A stretch of 64,000 nt of DNA, from NCBI RefSeq assembly GCF_001570585.1, contig NZ_BBXF01000002.1, positions 1,686,077 through 1,750,076 of the forward strand, read 5' to 3'. The position numbers and the translations under genes are program-made. The notes under the pieces are model-generated. The model worked only from the letters and a program-made list of their open reading frames with translations, was not told the origin of the DNA and searched no databases. Position 1 is the first letter of the stretch; each line of letters begins with the position of its first letter. The DNA is from Herbidospora daliensis. Lineage in GTDB: Bacteria > Actinomycetota > Actinomycetes > Streptosporangiales > Streptosporangiaceae. Positions 55,349-64,000 of the stretch are shown piece after piece.

Positions 55349-55377
55349 CAGCCGGTCATCAGCCAGCCGGTCATCAG
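55349..55377. repeat. Two 14-bp direct repeats
   Basis: CAGCCGGTCATCAG occurs at 55349-55362 and 55364-55377, one base apart. The second copy runs into the stop codon of the FHA-domain gene, suggesting a local duplication of its 3' end. Confidence 0.8.
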
Positions 55378-56036
55378 CTCGCCCGGCGCCCCGCGGTGGG
55401 CGCCGAGGCGGGATGCGCCGGAGTTCCGCTTCCCTCGGTCGCCCGTTGTGGCGGGACGACCGGGGTCGGGCGGACCAGCCCGAGCGCGACCACCTCGTTG
55501 GCGAGGCGGGTGCGCCGGTTGGTGCCCTCGGGAATGCGGAACTTCTGGTAGAGCCGCAGCAGGTGCTGCTTCACCGCGGCTTCCGTGACGACCAGGTCGT
55601 CGGCGATCTCGCGTGCGGTCGCGGGCGCCACGAACGCTTCGTCCGACAGCGCCGGCCGACAGAGCGACGTCAGCACGTCGACCTCGCGCCGGGTGAGCTC
55701 GGGTGCGGCTGCGCGCCGCAACTCGACCTCTGGCGCCAGGTCTTCGCGAGGTATCCCGCCGACGCGCGCACGGGCGGCGCCGAACGAGACGACGTCGCCG
55801 TCGTCGAGGACCCTCCGGGCGATCGGCCTGCCGTTCACCCGTGTGCCGTTGCGGGACAAGCCCAGGTCAACGACATACAGGTAAGGTCCCCGCCTGACGA
55901 ACTCGGCGTGTAAACGCGACACGCTCGGGTCTGTCAGCCGGATGTCGGCGCCTCGGCCCCGGCCGATCGTGGTGATCTCGGGGCGCAAGGGCACCACCTC
56001 GCCGGTGTCCTCAATCCGTATGAACGGCCCCTCCAC
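55374..56036 (-). CDS. FHA-domain protein with LuxR-like HTH
   Basis: A 220-aa protein. Residues 1-~95 are a forkhead-associated domain (ITTIGRGRGADIRL, SRLHAEF, SRNGTRVNG), which binds phosphothreonine. A winged or LuxR-like HTH follows (LTRREVDVLTSLCRPALSDE, TAREIADDLVVTEAAVKQHL). The C-terminus is Pro/Ala-rich. It probably links Ser/Thr kinase signalling to transcription. It diverges from the citrate synthase gene by 181 bp and could regulate it; the partner kinase is unknown, though two kinases are encoded in this window. Confidence 0.88.
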   Translation of the reverse strand: MEGPFIRIEDTGEVVPLRPEITTIGRGRGADIRLTDPSVSRLHAEFVRRGPYLYVVDLGLSRNGTRVNGRPIARRVLDDGDVVSFGAARARVGGIPREDLAPEVELRRAAAPELTRREVDVLTSLCRPALSDEAFVAPATAREIADDLVVTEAAVKQHLLRLYQKFRIPEGTNRRTRLANEVVALGLVRPTPVVPPQRATEGSGTPAHPASAPTAGRRAS

Positions 56037-56217
56037 GGCAGTTCCTCCCCAGGTAGCCCGCCGTTACTTTCACATCAGCTGCGGCTTACCCAAACGTGGG
56101 GATCGGGAATCGCCTTTACCTTGACCAGAATCGGCGCCTAGGCGGCCGGGAAGTCTTGAGGGGTGCTTCAGCAGCTCACGGGTAGACTTTCGCGGTAGAT
56201 AAGCGGAGGAAACACTC

Positions 56218-57339
56218 ATGGCAGACAAGCCCACCAAAGGCCTCGCCGATGTCGTCGCCGCGTCAACGGCGCTCAGCGACATCGACGGCAAGGCCGGTCT
56301 GTTGTTCTACCGCGGATACGACATCCACGACCTGGCCGGCCGTACGACATTCGAGGAAACCGCCCACCTTCTCCAGCACGGCACCCTCCCGAACCGCGAC
56401 CAGCTCGCCGAATACGGCGCGGAACTCGTCCGGGGGCGCACGCTCGGCAGTCTCGTCGAGCAGAACGTCGTGGAGATCGCCGAGAAGCAGGAGCCCATGG
56501 AGGCCCTGCGCACGCTGCTCTCGCTGACCAGCGCCGACGATCCCGACAAGGACTCCAACGCCGCCGACGCGAACCTGCGCAAGGCGGCCCGGCTGACGGC
56601 GCTGCAGCCGATCCTGGTGGCCCGCTTCCACGCGGCCCGCCGGGGCGTGGACGCCCCCGAGCCCGATTCCGACAAGTCGATCGCGGCCAACTTCCTGCGC
56701 CAGATCACCGGCAAGGAGCCGACGCCCCGGGAAGTCGAGATCTTCGACGAGTGCCTGGTGCTGCACGCCGACCACACGATGAACGCCTCGACGTTCGCCG
56801 CCCGCGTCTGCGCGGCCACCCTGTCGGACATGCACTCGGCCGTGGTCGCCGCCATCGGCACCCTCAAGGGGCCGCTGCACGGCGGGGCCAACGAGCAGGT
56901 CATGCGCACCCTGGAGTCGCTCGACCCCAGCGGCGTCGCGGGCGCGGTGCGCGCGAAGCTCGCCGGCGGCGAGAAGATCATGGGGTTCGGCCACCGGGTC
57001 TACAAGACCGAGGATCCGCGCGCCACCCACCTGCGCCGCATGTCGGAGGAGCTGGGCGAAGCGTCCGGCGACGACACCTACTATCGGATGTCGAAGGAGA
57101 TGGAGGAGGTCGTCTTCGCGGAGAAGGGCCTCTACCCCAACGTCGACTTCTACGCCGCGACGGTCTACCACTTCCTCGGCATCCCGACCGACCTGTTCAC
57201 CCCGGTGTTCTCGGTCAGCCGGATGGCGGGGTGGACCGCCCACGTCATCGAGCAGCACGCCGACAACCGGCTGATCCGCCCGGACAGCGAGTACATCGGC
57301 AAGCGCGAGCAGAAGTGGGTCCACATCGACGAGCGGTGA
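56218..57339 (+). CDS. citA: Citrate synthase
   Basis: A 373-aa type-I-fold citrate synthase of the short bacterial class. VLHADHTMNASTFAARV has a catalytic His, GPLHGGANEQVMRTLES the conserved His/Asn, and IMGFGHRVYKTEDPRA the catalytic His of the C-terminal domain. A catalytic Asp lies in the following helix region (LYPNVDFYAATVY). It condenses acetyl-CoA and oxaloacetate, entry to the TCA cycle. GGAGG precedes the ATG. The symbol follows the short actinobacterial enzymes; a 2-methylcitrate synthase activity is not excluded. Confidence 0.92.
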   Translation: MADKPTKGLADVVAASTALSDIDGKAGLLFYRGYDIHDLAGRTTFEETAHLLQHGTLPNRDQLAEYGAELVRGRTLGSLVEQNVVEIAEKQEPMEALRTLLSLTSADDPDKDSNAADANLRKAARLTALQPILVARFHAARRGVDAPEPDSDKSIAANFLRQITGKEPTPREVEIFDECLVLHADHTMNASTFAARVCAATLSDMHSAVVAAIGTLKGPLHGGANEQVMRTLESLDPSGVAGAVRAKLAGGEKIMGFGHRVYKTEDPRATHLRRMSEELGEASGDDTYYRMSKEMEEVVFAEKGLYPNVDFYAATVYHFLGIPTDLFTPVFSVSRMAGWTAHVIEQHADNRLIRPDSEYIGKREQKWVHIDER

Positions 57340-57395
57340 CCAACCGCAAATGAGATAAGAGACGGAAACCGACCATCAACACCAACGCGAGGCGC

Positions 57396-57710
57396 ATGGC
57401 CTGGGGGGCCTACGTCATGGTGGCCGCGGGCGCGGCCACCGGGCTGATCCTCATCGCCGTGCTCCCGGAACCCTGGTTGGGCGGCGTCGTGCTCGGCGCC
57501 GCCTTTCTCGCGGGCGCGGTGCTGCGGCTGCTGCTGCCCCGGCGTCACTCCGGCGGCCTGTCGGTGCGCACGCGCCTCACCGACACGATCACGCTCACGG
57601 TCTTCGGGCTGCTGATGGTGGCGGCCGCGGTCCTGCTGGAGGTCGACCTCCATCCCTCCGACCTCATCGTCGACCAGGTACGACCGTCCGATAGCCTCGT
57701 CGGCCAGTGA
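57396..57710 (+). CDS. DUF3017-like small membrane protein
   Basis: A 104-aa protein with three hydrophobic helices ([53 protein letters not shown]) and the conserved linker [10 protein letters not shown], resembling DUF3017 proteins that sit near folD in actinomycetes. It lies 56 bp after citrate synthase and 49 bp before icd on the same strand. ATG 57396 is the only plausible start. Function unknown. Confidence 0.82.
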   Translation: MAWGAYVMVAAGAATGLILIAVLPEPWLGGVVLGAAFLAGAVLRLLLPRRHSGGLSVRTRLTDTITLTVFGLLMVAAAVLLEVDLHPSDLIVDQVRPSDSLVGQ

Positions 57711-57759
57711 CCTCAAAAAGGACTCCGGCCACAGTTCGTTCAGAAGGGGAACCCCACGC

Positions 57760-58974
57760 ATGCCCAAGATCAAGGTAGCGGGTCCGGTCGTCGAGCTTGA
57801 CGGCGACGAGATGACCCGGATCATCTGGCAGTTCATCAAGGACCAGCTGATCCTGCCCTACCTCGACGTCGACCTCAAGTACTTCGACCTCGGCATCGAG
57901 CACCGTGACGCCACCGACGACCAGGTCACCATCGACGCCGCGAACGCGATCAAGCAGTACGGCGTCGGCGTCAAGTGCGCGACGATCACCCCCGACGAGG
58001 CCCGTGTCGAGGAGTTCGGCCTGAAGAAGATGTGGAAGTCCCCGAACGGGACCATCCGCAACATCCTCGGCGGCGTCATCTTCCGTGAGCCGATCATCAT
58101 GTCGAACGTGCCGCGCCTGGTGCCCGGCTGGACCAAGCCGATCATCGTCGGCCGTCACGCGTTCGGCGACCAGTACCGCGCCACCGACCTCAAGGTCCCC
58201 GGCGAGGGCACGCTGACCCTGACCTTCACCCCGAAGGACGGCAGCGAGCCGATCGAGCTCAACGTCTTCGACTTCCCCGGCGGCGGCGTGGCCATGGCCA
58301 TGTACAACCTCGACGAGTCGATCCGCGACTTCGCCCGCTCGTCGATGCGCTACGGCCTGTCGCGCAACTACCCGGTCTACCTGTCGACCAAGAACACGAT
58401 CATGAAGGCCTACGACGGCCGCTTCAAGGACATCTTCGCCGAGGTGTTCGAGAGCGAGTTCAAGGCCGACTTCGAGGCGGCCGGGATCACCTACGAGCAC
58501 CGCCTGATCGACGACATGGTGGCGGCGTCCCTCAAGTGGGAGGGCGGCTACGTCTGGGCGTGCAAGAACTACGACGGCGACGTCCAGTCGGACACGGTCG
58601 CGCAGGGCTTCGGGTCGCTCGGCCTGATGACCTCGGTGCTGATGACCCCCGACGGCCAGACCGTCGAGGCCGAGGCCGCCCACGGCACGGTGACCCGCCA
58701 CTTCCGGCAGCACCAGCAGGGCAAGCCGACGTCGACCAACCCGATCGCGTCGATCTTCGCCTGGACCCGCGGCCTGCAGCACCGCGGCAAGCTCGACAAC
58801 CAGCCCGAGGTCGTCGACTTCGCGACCAAGCTCGAAGAGGTCTGCGTCGAGACCGTCGAGAGCGGCAAGATGACCAAGGACCTGGCCCTGCTGGTCGGCG
58901 GCGACGCCGAGTGGCTGACCACCCAGGACTTCCTCGCCACGCTCGACGAGAACCTGCAGAAGAAGATGGCGTAA
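57760..58974 (+). CDS. icd: NADP-dependent isocitrate dehydrogenase
   Basis: A 404-aa homodimeric isocitrate dehydrogenase of the eukaryote-like class, not the 740-aa monomeric type. [20 protein letters not shown] at the N-terminus, [19 protein letters not shown] for isocitrate binding, [14 protein letters not shown] and [20 protein letters not shown] around the metal-binding Asp, and [12 protein letters not shown] for NADP are visible. It makes 2-oxoglutarate in the TCA cycle. GAAGGGGAA lies upstream of the ATG. A hairpin at 58989-59019 ends the unit. Confidence 0.96.
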   Translation: MPKIKVAGPVVELDGDEMTRIIWQFIKDQLILPYLDVDLKYFDLGIEHRDATDDQVTIDAANAIKQYGVGVKCATITPDEARVEEFGLKKMWKSPNGTIRNILGGVIFREPIIMSNVPRLVPGWTKPIIVGRHAFGDQYRATDLKVPGEGTLTLTFTPKDGSEPIELNVFDFPGGGVAMAMYNLDESIRDFARSSMRYGLSRNYPVYLSTKNTIMKAYDGRFKDIFAEVFESEFKADFEAAGITYEHRLIDDMVAASLKWEGGYVWACKNYDGDVQSDTVAQGFGSLGLMTSVLMTPDGQTVEAEAAHGTVTRHFRQHQQGKPTSTNPIASIFAWTRGLQHRGKLDNQPEVVDFATKLEEVCVETVESGKMTKDLALLVGGDAEWLTTQDFLATLDENLQKKMA

Positions 58975-58988
58975 AACCCCTTCTCCCT

Positions 58989-59025
58989 GAGCCGCTCGCC
59001 TTTCCCCGGTGGGCGGCTCTTGTGT
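58989..59025 (+). terminator. Hairpin terminator after icd
   Basis: GAGCCGC (58989-58995) pairs with GCGGCTC (59013-59019), and five inner pairs (two G-T) extend the stem to about 12 bp around a 7-nt loop. It is followed by TTGTGTTT, 15 bp after the icd stop. Confidence 0.8.
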
Positions 59026-59078
59026 TTGCCGTAAAGTCAGCCTCGCCATTTGATGACGAAAACGGTGGGAATCCATTC

Positions 59079-60938
59079 ATGATCGAGCCGCTCGGGTCGG
59101 GGGATCCGAAACAGCTCGGTCCCTTCACCCTGTCCGGGCGGATCGGCGAGGGCGGCCAGGGGACCGTCTACCTCGGCACCGATGCCTCGGGTGAGCGGGC
59201 CGCGGTGAAACTGCTGCACGTCAAGTTCTCCGGCGACGCGATGGCCCGCTCCCGCTTCGCGCGGGAGGTGCGGGCCGCCGAGCGGGTCGCCAGTTTCTGC
59301 ACGGCCCGGGTGATCGCCGCCGACCTCGAAGGCGACGTCCCCTACATCGCCAGCGAGTACATCGACGGCCCGTCGCTGCGCGAGCAGATCGACCGGTCGG
59401 GCCCGATGGGCGGCGACGACCTCGAACGGCTCGCCGTCGGCACCGCGACCGCGCTGACCGCCATCCACCAGGCGGGCATCATCCACCGCGACTTCAAGCC
59501 CGACAACGTGCTGCTGGCGACCGACGGCCCCCGGGTGGTCGACTTCGGCATCTCCCGCATCCTCGACTCCACCGGCACCATCACCAGCCGGGCGATCGGC
59601 ACTCCGGCGTACATGGCGCCGGAACAGGTCTCCGGGGACGACGTCGGGGCCTTCACCGACGTGTTCGCGTGGGGCGCGACGATCGCCTACGCCGCGACCG
59701 GGCAGGCCGCGTTCGGGGCGAAGTCGATCGCGGCGGTGCTGAACCGGATCCTCAACCACGACGTCGACCTGACCCCGCTGCCCGAGCCGCTGCGCGGCGT
59801 GGTGGCGGCGAGCGTGAGCAAGCGGCCGGCCGACCGGCCGACGGCGGGGCAGATCCTGCTGCGGCTGCTCGGCCACCCCGAGACCGGCGACGCCTCGACC
59901 GTCGTGATGACCCAGGGCGCGTTAGTCGCCAACCCCGAGACCGGGCCGTTCCCCGTGGTGAAGGGCGCCGCGGTCGAGGAGGCCGACGAGGACACGCGGG
60001 CGTTCCGGCTGCCGCCGCCGTCTTCGAAGCCGCCGTCGAAGCGCACGAAGTGGTGGCTCCCGGCGTCCATGGCGGCCGCCGCCGCGCTGGTGCTCGGCGG
60101 GGTAGCGGTCGTGGTCACCATGATGGTCAACTCGCCCGACGCCGCCACGAAGGCGAGCCCGGCGCCGAGCCGGTCGGGCGCCTACACCTCGGTGCTGGAG
60201 AAGGCCAAACGGACCGGGAAGCTGGTGATCGGGGTCAAGGGCGACCTGCCCGGCGTCGGCTTCGGCCCCGGCGACGAACAGCCGACGGGGTTCGAGGTCG
60301 AGGTGGGCCGCTATCTCGCCAAGGAGCTCGGCGCGACGAGCGTGGAGGTCCGGGAGGTGACGGCGTACACGCGGGTGCAGGCGTTGACCAGCGGGGCGGT
60401 CGACCTGGTGGTGGCGACCTACGCCTGGGAGACGTCCAGGAACGACTGGGCCACCCTCGCCGGCCCCTACTACCAGGCGCGCAACGACGTGCTGGTGGTC
60501 GACGACTCCGACATCCGGTCGGCGGCCGACCTGCGGGGCAAGCGGTTGTGCGTGCGGCCGGGCACCAACGCCTCGGAGATCCAGAAGTGGCTCTCGGGCC
60601 AGGGGATCGCCATGACCCCGGTGAAGGGCACCGACGCGGGTCAGTGCATGGACATGCTGCGGACCGGCCAGGTCGACGCCTTCCCCGGCGACGACATCAT
60701 GCTCGCCGGGTTCGCCAACCGTGAGCCGGTGAAGTACCGGGTGCTCGGCCTCGGCGTGGGCTCGGCCCGTTATTCGGTCGGGGTGCCGAAGGGCGACTTC
60801 GAGACGTGCGAGGCGGTCAGGCACGCCATCGTGAAGCTGTTCGACTCCGGCACCGCGCGCGGCCTGCTGACCAAGTTCTTCGGCAACGCCGTCTTCACGC
60901 CCGACCGCAGCATCCCGGTCAAGGTGCCCTGCCGCTAG
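59079..60938 (+). CDS. Ser/Thr kinase fused to a solute-binding (amino-acid type) sensor domain
   Basis: A 619-aa receptor kinase. The catalytic domain (about 18-265) has GEGGQG, Lys44, HRDFKPDN with Asp138, DFG at 155-157 and TPAYMAPEQ, the same numbering as the kinase at 10656-12563. One transmembrane helix lies at about 325-350. Residues ~370-619 form a family 3 periplasmic-binding domain (GKLVIGVKGDLPGVGFG, PTGFEVEVGRYLAKEL, DLVVATYAWETSRNDW, LRGKRLCVRPGTN), as in glutamate ABC transporters. An extracellular solute is therefore likely to control the kinase directly. ATG 59079 starts the catalytic domain; longer readings cross icd. Confidence 0.93.
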   Translation: MIEPLGSGDPKQLGPFTLSGRIGEGGQGTVYLGTDASGERAAVKLLHVKFSGDAMARSRFAREVRAAERVASFCTARVIAADLEGDVPYIASEYIDGPSLREQIDRSGPMGGDDLERLAVGTATALTAIHQAGIIHRDFKPDNVLLATDGPRVVDFGISRILDSTGTITSRAIGTPAYMAPEQVSGDDVGAFTDVFAWGATIAYAATGQAAFGAKSIAAVLNRILNHDVDLTPLPEPLRGVVAASVSKRPADRPTAGQILLRLLGHPETGDASTVVMTQGALVANPETGPFPVVKGAAVEEADEDTRAFRLPPPSSKPPSKRTKWWLPASMAAAAALVLGGVAVVVTMMVNSPDAATKASPAPSRSGAYTSVLEKAKRTGKLVIGVKGDLPGVGFGPGDEQPTGFEVEVGRYLAKELGATSVEVREVTAYTRVQALTSGAVDLVVATYAWETSRNDWATLAGPYYQARNDVLVVDDSDIRSAADLRGKRLCVRPGTNASEIQKWLSGQGIAMTPVKGTDAGQCMDMLRTGQVDAFPGDDIMLAGFANREPVKYRVLGLGVGSARYSVGVPKGDFETCEAVRHAIVKLFDSGTARGLLTKFFGNAVFTPDRSIPVKVPCR

Positions 60939-61306
60939 CCGCGCCGCCGGGGGCGCAGCAGCAGCACGATCATCACCAGGACCTCGATCGCGAACGCCGC
61001 CCCCATCACCGTCGGCGTCAGCCATTCGGCGTGGGCGGGGCAGGTGGTACGGAACGGGGTGCCGTCGACCACGACCGTCTCGCAGTTGAACAGGACGAGC
61101 GGGACGACGTACACCCACAACACGCCCAGCGGCCACACCAGCAGGCCGAGCGCCTTCTCCCACGGACGCCAGCGCCGGGAGGCCAGCAGCAGGTAGGCGC
61201 CCACGAGCCAGCCGACGACGAACAGCACGCCGCCGAAGGTCAGCAGCAGGACCGTGGTGACGTCGTAGAGCAGGGCGCGGACTTTGCCGTCCCGTGTCCC
61301 TTCCAT
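60935..61306 (-). CDS. Small membrane protein of unknown function
   Basis: A 123-aa protein with about four hydrophobic helices (VTTVLLLTFGGVLFVVGWLV, LLVWPLGVLWVYVVPLVLF, TPTVMGAAFAIEVLVMIVLL) and a basic C-terminus RPRRRG. Two cysteines (FNCET, TTCPAH) flank an exposed loop. It overlaps the kinase stop by 4 bp on the opposite strand and is divergent from the next gene. I do not recognise a family. Confidence 0.72.
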   Translation of the reverse strand: MEGTRDGKVRALLYDVTTVLLLTFGGVLFVVGWLVGAYLLLASRRWRPWEKALGLLVWPLGVLWVYVVPLVLFNCETVVVDGTPFRTTCPAHAEWLTPTVMGAAFAIEVLVMIVLLLRPRRRG

Positions 61307-61366
61307 GAGGTCGACGGTAGCGTGTCCGGACGATCATCTCGACGCCCCGCACGTTCAATGGGTGCC

Positions 61367-62158
61367 ATGCGTCGATGGATGGTCGCGGGGGTCGCTCTCT
61401 TCGTCTCGGGGGCCCTCGCCGGTCCCGCGCTGGCGGCCGGGCCCGGCGGGCACGAGGGCCAGTGGGGCGGAGCCGACCTGTCGGTGTCGATCGAGGCCCA
61501 CCCGAAGGTGGCCCAGCCGGGGCAGCCGCTGACCTACAGCGTCCAGGTGAAGAACGGCGGGCCGGGCGACGCGGTGCTGCCGACGCTGACGATCCGCGTC
61601 CCGACAGACTTCCAGATCGTGGCTGTGGACGTCGCCGAGTGCCAGCCCGGTCGCGGCCTGTCGGAGGTGGTGTGCCGCTCGCCCAAGGACGTGGCGGCCG
61701 GCAAGTCGGGCGGGGTGGTGATCACCGGTGTGGTGCGGCCCAGCGCCCTCGGCCCGCTGCGCGCCCAGGCGCGGCTCACCTCCGAGGTGCTCGACGGCCA
61801 CGACACCGACAACGAGGCCGAGTCGGTCACCAAGGTCGACGAAGGGGCCGACCTGACCGTGCGGCTCTCCGCCGCCCGGCGCAGCGGCCACCGCACGACC
61901 GTGCACGCGGCGGTCCGCAACCGGGGCCCGAGGGTGGTGCGCGACGCCATGGTCTTCGTCGACGGGGCCCGCTGCGGCGGCCGGACCGGCTGCGTGGTGC
62001 CGACGATCCGGCCCGGGGCCACGGCCTGGTTCCGGCTGGCGGTGCGGCGCGGCGAACGCGCGGTGACGGCGATCGTGCGCTCCCAGGGGCGCGGCGACCG
62101 CCATCCCGCCAACAACCAGGCGTCGATGAAGCTCAGGGACAGGGCGGCGTCCCGGTGA
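61367..62158 (+). CDS. Secreted DUF11-like protein
   Basis: A 263-aa exported protein. MRRWMVAGVALFVSGALAGP is the signal peptide, with cleavage near ALA-AG. Two Ig-like repeats follow: residues ~30-140 (ADLSVSIEAHPKVAQPGQPL, YSVQVKNGGPGDAVLPTLTI) and ~145-250 (ADLTVRLSAARRSGHRTTVH, AAVRNRGPRVVRDAMVF). The N-G-P-x-x-A/V pattern is that of DUF11 domains in surface and wall proteins. An in-frame ATG at 61358 is an equal alternative start. No sortase signal is visible. Its 3' end overlaps the small gene on the other strand by 26 bp. Confidence 0.82.
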   Translation: MRRWMVAGVALFVSGALAGPALAAGPGGHEGQWGGADLSVSIEAHPKVAQPGQPLTYSVQVKNGGPGDAVLPTLTIRVPTDFQIVAVDVAECQPGRGLSEVVCRSPKDVAAGKSGGVVITGVVRPSALGPLRAQARLTSEVLDGHDTDNEAESVTKVDEGADLTVRLSAARRSGHRTTVHAAVRNRGPRVVRDAMVFVDGARCGGRTGCVVPTIRPGATAWFRLAVRRGERAVTAIVRSQGRGDRHPANNQASMKLRDRAASR

Positions 62159-62264
62159 TCATGTACGCGCCGCCGCCGGTGGCGAACACCACCCCCGCCG
62201 CGGAGGCGAGGCTGCCCAGCAGGACGAGCAGCGTGATTCCTGCATATGCGAGCACTCGCCTCAT
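62133..62264 (-). CDS. Very small membrane or secreted peptide (43 aa)
   Basis: ATG 62262-62264 opens a 43-codon frame encoding MRRVLAYAGITLLVLLGSLA, then ASAAGVVFATGGGAYMITGT and PPCP before the stop at 62133-62135. It has a basic start and one long hydrophobic segment, so it could be a signal peptide with a short tail or a single-helix membrane peptide. It overlaps the convergent DUF11-like gene by 26 bp and lies 42 bp downstream of galE in the same direction. No clear ribosome-binding site is seen. Confidence 0.5.
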   Translation of the reverse strand: MRRVLAYAGITLLVLLGSLASAAGVVFATGGGAYMITGTPPCP

Positions 62265-62306
62265 AGCCGAGACCTAATCACATTTTCACGCTGTGAATCC
62301 GGACAA

Positions 62307-63245
62307 TTACCGAACTGCTCTCCAGGCGTCTTCCACGATCGTGGTCAGCCCGCTGTGCTCCGGCTGCCAGCCCAGCTCCTTCTGGATCAGCTCGGACGAG
62401 GCGACCAGCACCGCCGGGTCGCCCGCCCGCCGGGCCGCGATGGCCGAGGGGATCGGGTGACCGGTCACCTCGCGGCAGACGTCGACGACCTGCTGGTTGG
62501 AGAAGCCCGCCCCGTTGCCCAGGTTGAAGATCTTGTGGACACCCCTCTCGCAGGCCGCCAGCGCCAGCAGGTGGGCGTTGGCGACGTCGGAGACGTGCAC
62601 GTAGTCGCGCACGCATGTGCCGTCGGGCGTGGGGTAGTCGCCGCCGAACAGACTGATCGACTCGCGCTCGCCGAGCGCGACCTTGAGCACGTTGGGGATC
62701 AGGTGGGTCTCGATGACATGGCGCTCGCGGTAGCGGCCGTAGGCGCCGGCCACGTTGAAGTAGCGCAGGCTGACCGCGCCGATGCCGTACATCGCGGCGA
62801 AGGCGGTCAGGGTGGTGTCGACGGCCAGCTTCGAGGCGCCGTAGGGGTTGGTGGGCCGGGTCGGGTCGGTCTCCCTGATCGGCGTGTTCTCGGGCTCGCC
62901 GTAGGTCGCGGCGGTGGAGGAGAAGACGATGTGGCCGACGCCGCCCTTGCGCATGGCCTCCAGGAGCCGCAGGGTCCCGCCCAGGTTGTGCGACCAGTAG
63001 AGTGCGGGTCTCTCGACGGACTCGCCGACCAGGCTCTTGGCCGCGAAGTGGAGCACCGCGTCGAACCCAGAGAGGTCGCCCGGCTCCATGAAGGAACCCT
63101 CGACGAACCGCGCGCCGTCGGGCACCGCGTCGACGTGGCCGGTCGACAGGTCGTCGAGCACGGTGACCTCGTGCCCCGCCTCGACGAGCTGCGCCGCGGT
63201 CACGCTGCCGATGTAGCCCGCGCCTCCGGTAACCAGTAGCTTCAC
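62307..63245 (-). CDS. galE: UDP-glucose 4-epimerase
   Basis: A 312-aa extended short-chain dehydrogenase that interconverts UDP-glucose and UDP-galactose. GGAGYIG (about 7-13) binds [19 protein letters not shown] has the catalytic Ser/Thr, and NPYGASK holds the Tyr-x3-Lys pair. RYFNVAGA and [19 protein letters not shown] are GalE signatures. The GTG start at 63243-63245 is used because longer in-frame readings run antisense to the hemolysin-family gene. It may supply UDP-Gal to surface glycans, although it lies 29 kb from the glycopolymer locus. Confidence 0.93.
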   Translation of the reverse strand: MKLLVTGGAGYIGSVTAAQLVEAGHEVTVLDDLSTGHVDAVPDGARFVEGSFMEPGDLSGFDAVLHFAAKSLVGESVERPALYWSHNLGGTLRLLEAMRKGGVGHIVFSSTAATYGEPENTPIRETDPTRPTNPYGASKLAVDTTLTAFAAMYGIGAVSLRYFNVAGAYGRYRERHVIETHLIPNVLKVALGERESISLFGGDYPTPDGTCVRDYVHVSDVANAHLLALAACERGVHKIFNLGNGAGFSNQQVVDVCREVTGHPIPSAIAARRAGDPAVLVASSELIQKELGWQPEHSGLTTIVEDAWRAVR

Positions 63246-63356
63246 GTTGGATTCCGTTCGACTATGTTCGTTTTTGTACGACGCCCAGCCTAGCCGCGCA
63301 CTGAGTACGCTTTCAGGTCTCTCGTCATCGGAAGTCGCCAGGGCGGAAACATTCCA

Positions 63357-64000
63357 GTGAACAGTCTCGCGGCCAGCATCGCCCTCGTCTTGGTGTTCAT
63401 CCTGATCGGAGGCTACTTCGCGGCAGCCGAGATGGCTCTCGTCTCGCTCCGGGAGAGCCAGGTGCGGCGCCTGGAGAAGCTCGGCCGCCGCGGCGCCCGG
63501 GTGGCCAAGCTCGCCCGCGACCCCAACAGGTTCCTGTCGGCGGTCCAGATCGGCGTCACCGTGGCGAGCATGCTCTCGGCCGCCTTCGGCGCCGACAAGC
63601 TCGCGGGCGAGCTGAGCCCCGCCCTGGAGGGCTGGGGCCTGCCCGACTCGGCCGCGCCGCTGGTCTCCCTGCTGGTGGTGACGCTCGCCATCTCGTACGT
63701 CTCCCTGGTGCTCGGCGAGCTGGTGCCCAAGCGCCTGGCGCTCCAGCGGGCCGAGGGCCTGGCGCTGGTGGTCGCGCCGTTCGTCGACCGGATCGCGGCG
63801 TTGTCGCGGCCGGTCATCTGGGCGTTGTCGAAGTCGACCGACGGCGTGGTGCGGCTGCTCGGCGGCAACCCCAAGGCCGACCGCGAGGCGATGACGATAG
63901 AGGAACTGCGCGACATGGTGGCCGGCCACGCCGAGCTGACCGCCGACGAGCGGCACCTGATCGCCGAGGTCTTCGCGGCCGGCAAGCGGCAGCTGCGGGA
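63357..64000 (+). CDS. CNNM/hemolysin-family membrane protein, N-terminal part
   Basis: The gene runs off the window; the first 214 codons are visible. The N-terminus ([38 protein letters not shown]) and helices through ~140 form a DUF21/CNNM transmembrane domain, with [20 protein letters not shown] and [17 protein letters not shown] as signatures. The start of the cytoplasmic linker ([20 protein letters not shown]) follows, where the CBS pair normally comes next. Relatives handle magnesium or cobalt. The GTG start is 111 bp from the divergent galE. Confidence 0.93.
   Translation, partial: MNSLAASIALVLVFILIGGYFAAAEMALVSLRESQVRRLEKLGRRGARVAKLARDPNRFLSAVQIGVTVASMLSAAFGADKLAGELSPALEGWGLPDSAAPLVSLLVVTLAISYVSLVLGELVPKRLALQRAEGLALVVAPFVDRIAALSRPVIWALSKSTDGVVRLLGGNPKADREAMTIEELRDMVAGHAELTADERHLIAEVFAAGKRQLR

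Overview
The window is chromosomal DNA from a very GC-rich actinomycete, most likely of the order Streptosporangiales. The indications are the near-exclusive G/C third-codon positions, frequent GTG and TTG starts, eukaryotic-type Ser/Thr kinases, DprE1/DprE2, GuaB3 beside GuaB, and the actinobacterial order sucC-sucD-perM-purN-purH-folD. I see no tRNA, rRNA, CRISPR array, insertion sequence or prophage. Genus assignment is inference only.

Layout. 1-1.3 kb: end of guaB and guaB3, closed by a strong terminator. 1.4-4.0 kb: a leftward amino-sugar operon (DHFR-like protein, SIS isomerase, NagA). 4.1-6.7 kb: a WGR/beta-propeller protein, a DUF6194-like protein and a MerR regulator with two DNA-binding domains. 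6.8-15.8 kb: glycerol-3-phosphate dehydrogenase, a beta-propeller lipoprotein, a Ser/Thr kinase with an external domain, an aldehyde dehydrogenase and guaA. 15.8-19.9 kb: an acyltransferase, a polysaccharide deacetylase, and dprE2/dprE1, which make the arabinose donor for cell-wall glycans.

20-33.6 kb is a contiguous cell-surface glycopolymer locus: GT2, a polysialyltransferase-like enzyme, two GT2/TagF-like fusion proteins, a Stealth phosphotransferase, a CDP-alcohol phosphatidyltransferase, two tandem sulfotransferases and a GT4. Together they could build a phosphodiester-linked, possibly sulfated glycan. This is the most novel-looking region. Two perfect inverted repeats lie directly in front of two of its genes.

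33.7-44 kb: a CoxG-like protein, an envelope-stress module (PspC/LiaF-like protein divergent from a PspC-histidine kinase and its response regulator), a GCS2-type ligase, a zinc-protease lipoprotein, a CPBP protease, a PIG-L deacetylase and the helicase PcrA. 44.0-44.4 kb is non-coding with short tandem repeats. 44.4-46.8 kb: an amidohydrolase, a secreted protein and a stand-alone B12-binding protein.

47-59 kb is housekeeping: sucCD with a clear terminator, perM, a MarR/GNAT/membrane-protein insertion, purN (apparent CTG start), purH, folD, an FHA-HTH regulator, citrate synthase, a DUF3017 protein and isocitrate dehydrogenase. 59-64 kb: a kinase fused to a solute-binding receptor domain, small membrane and secreted proteins, galE, and the start of a CNNM/hemolysin-family transporter that runs off the end.
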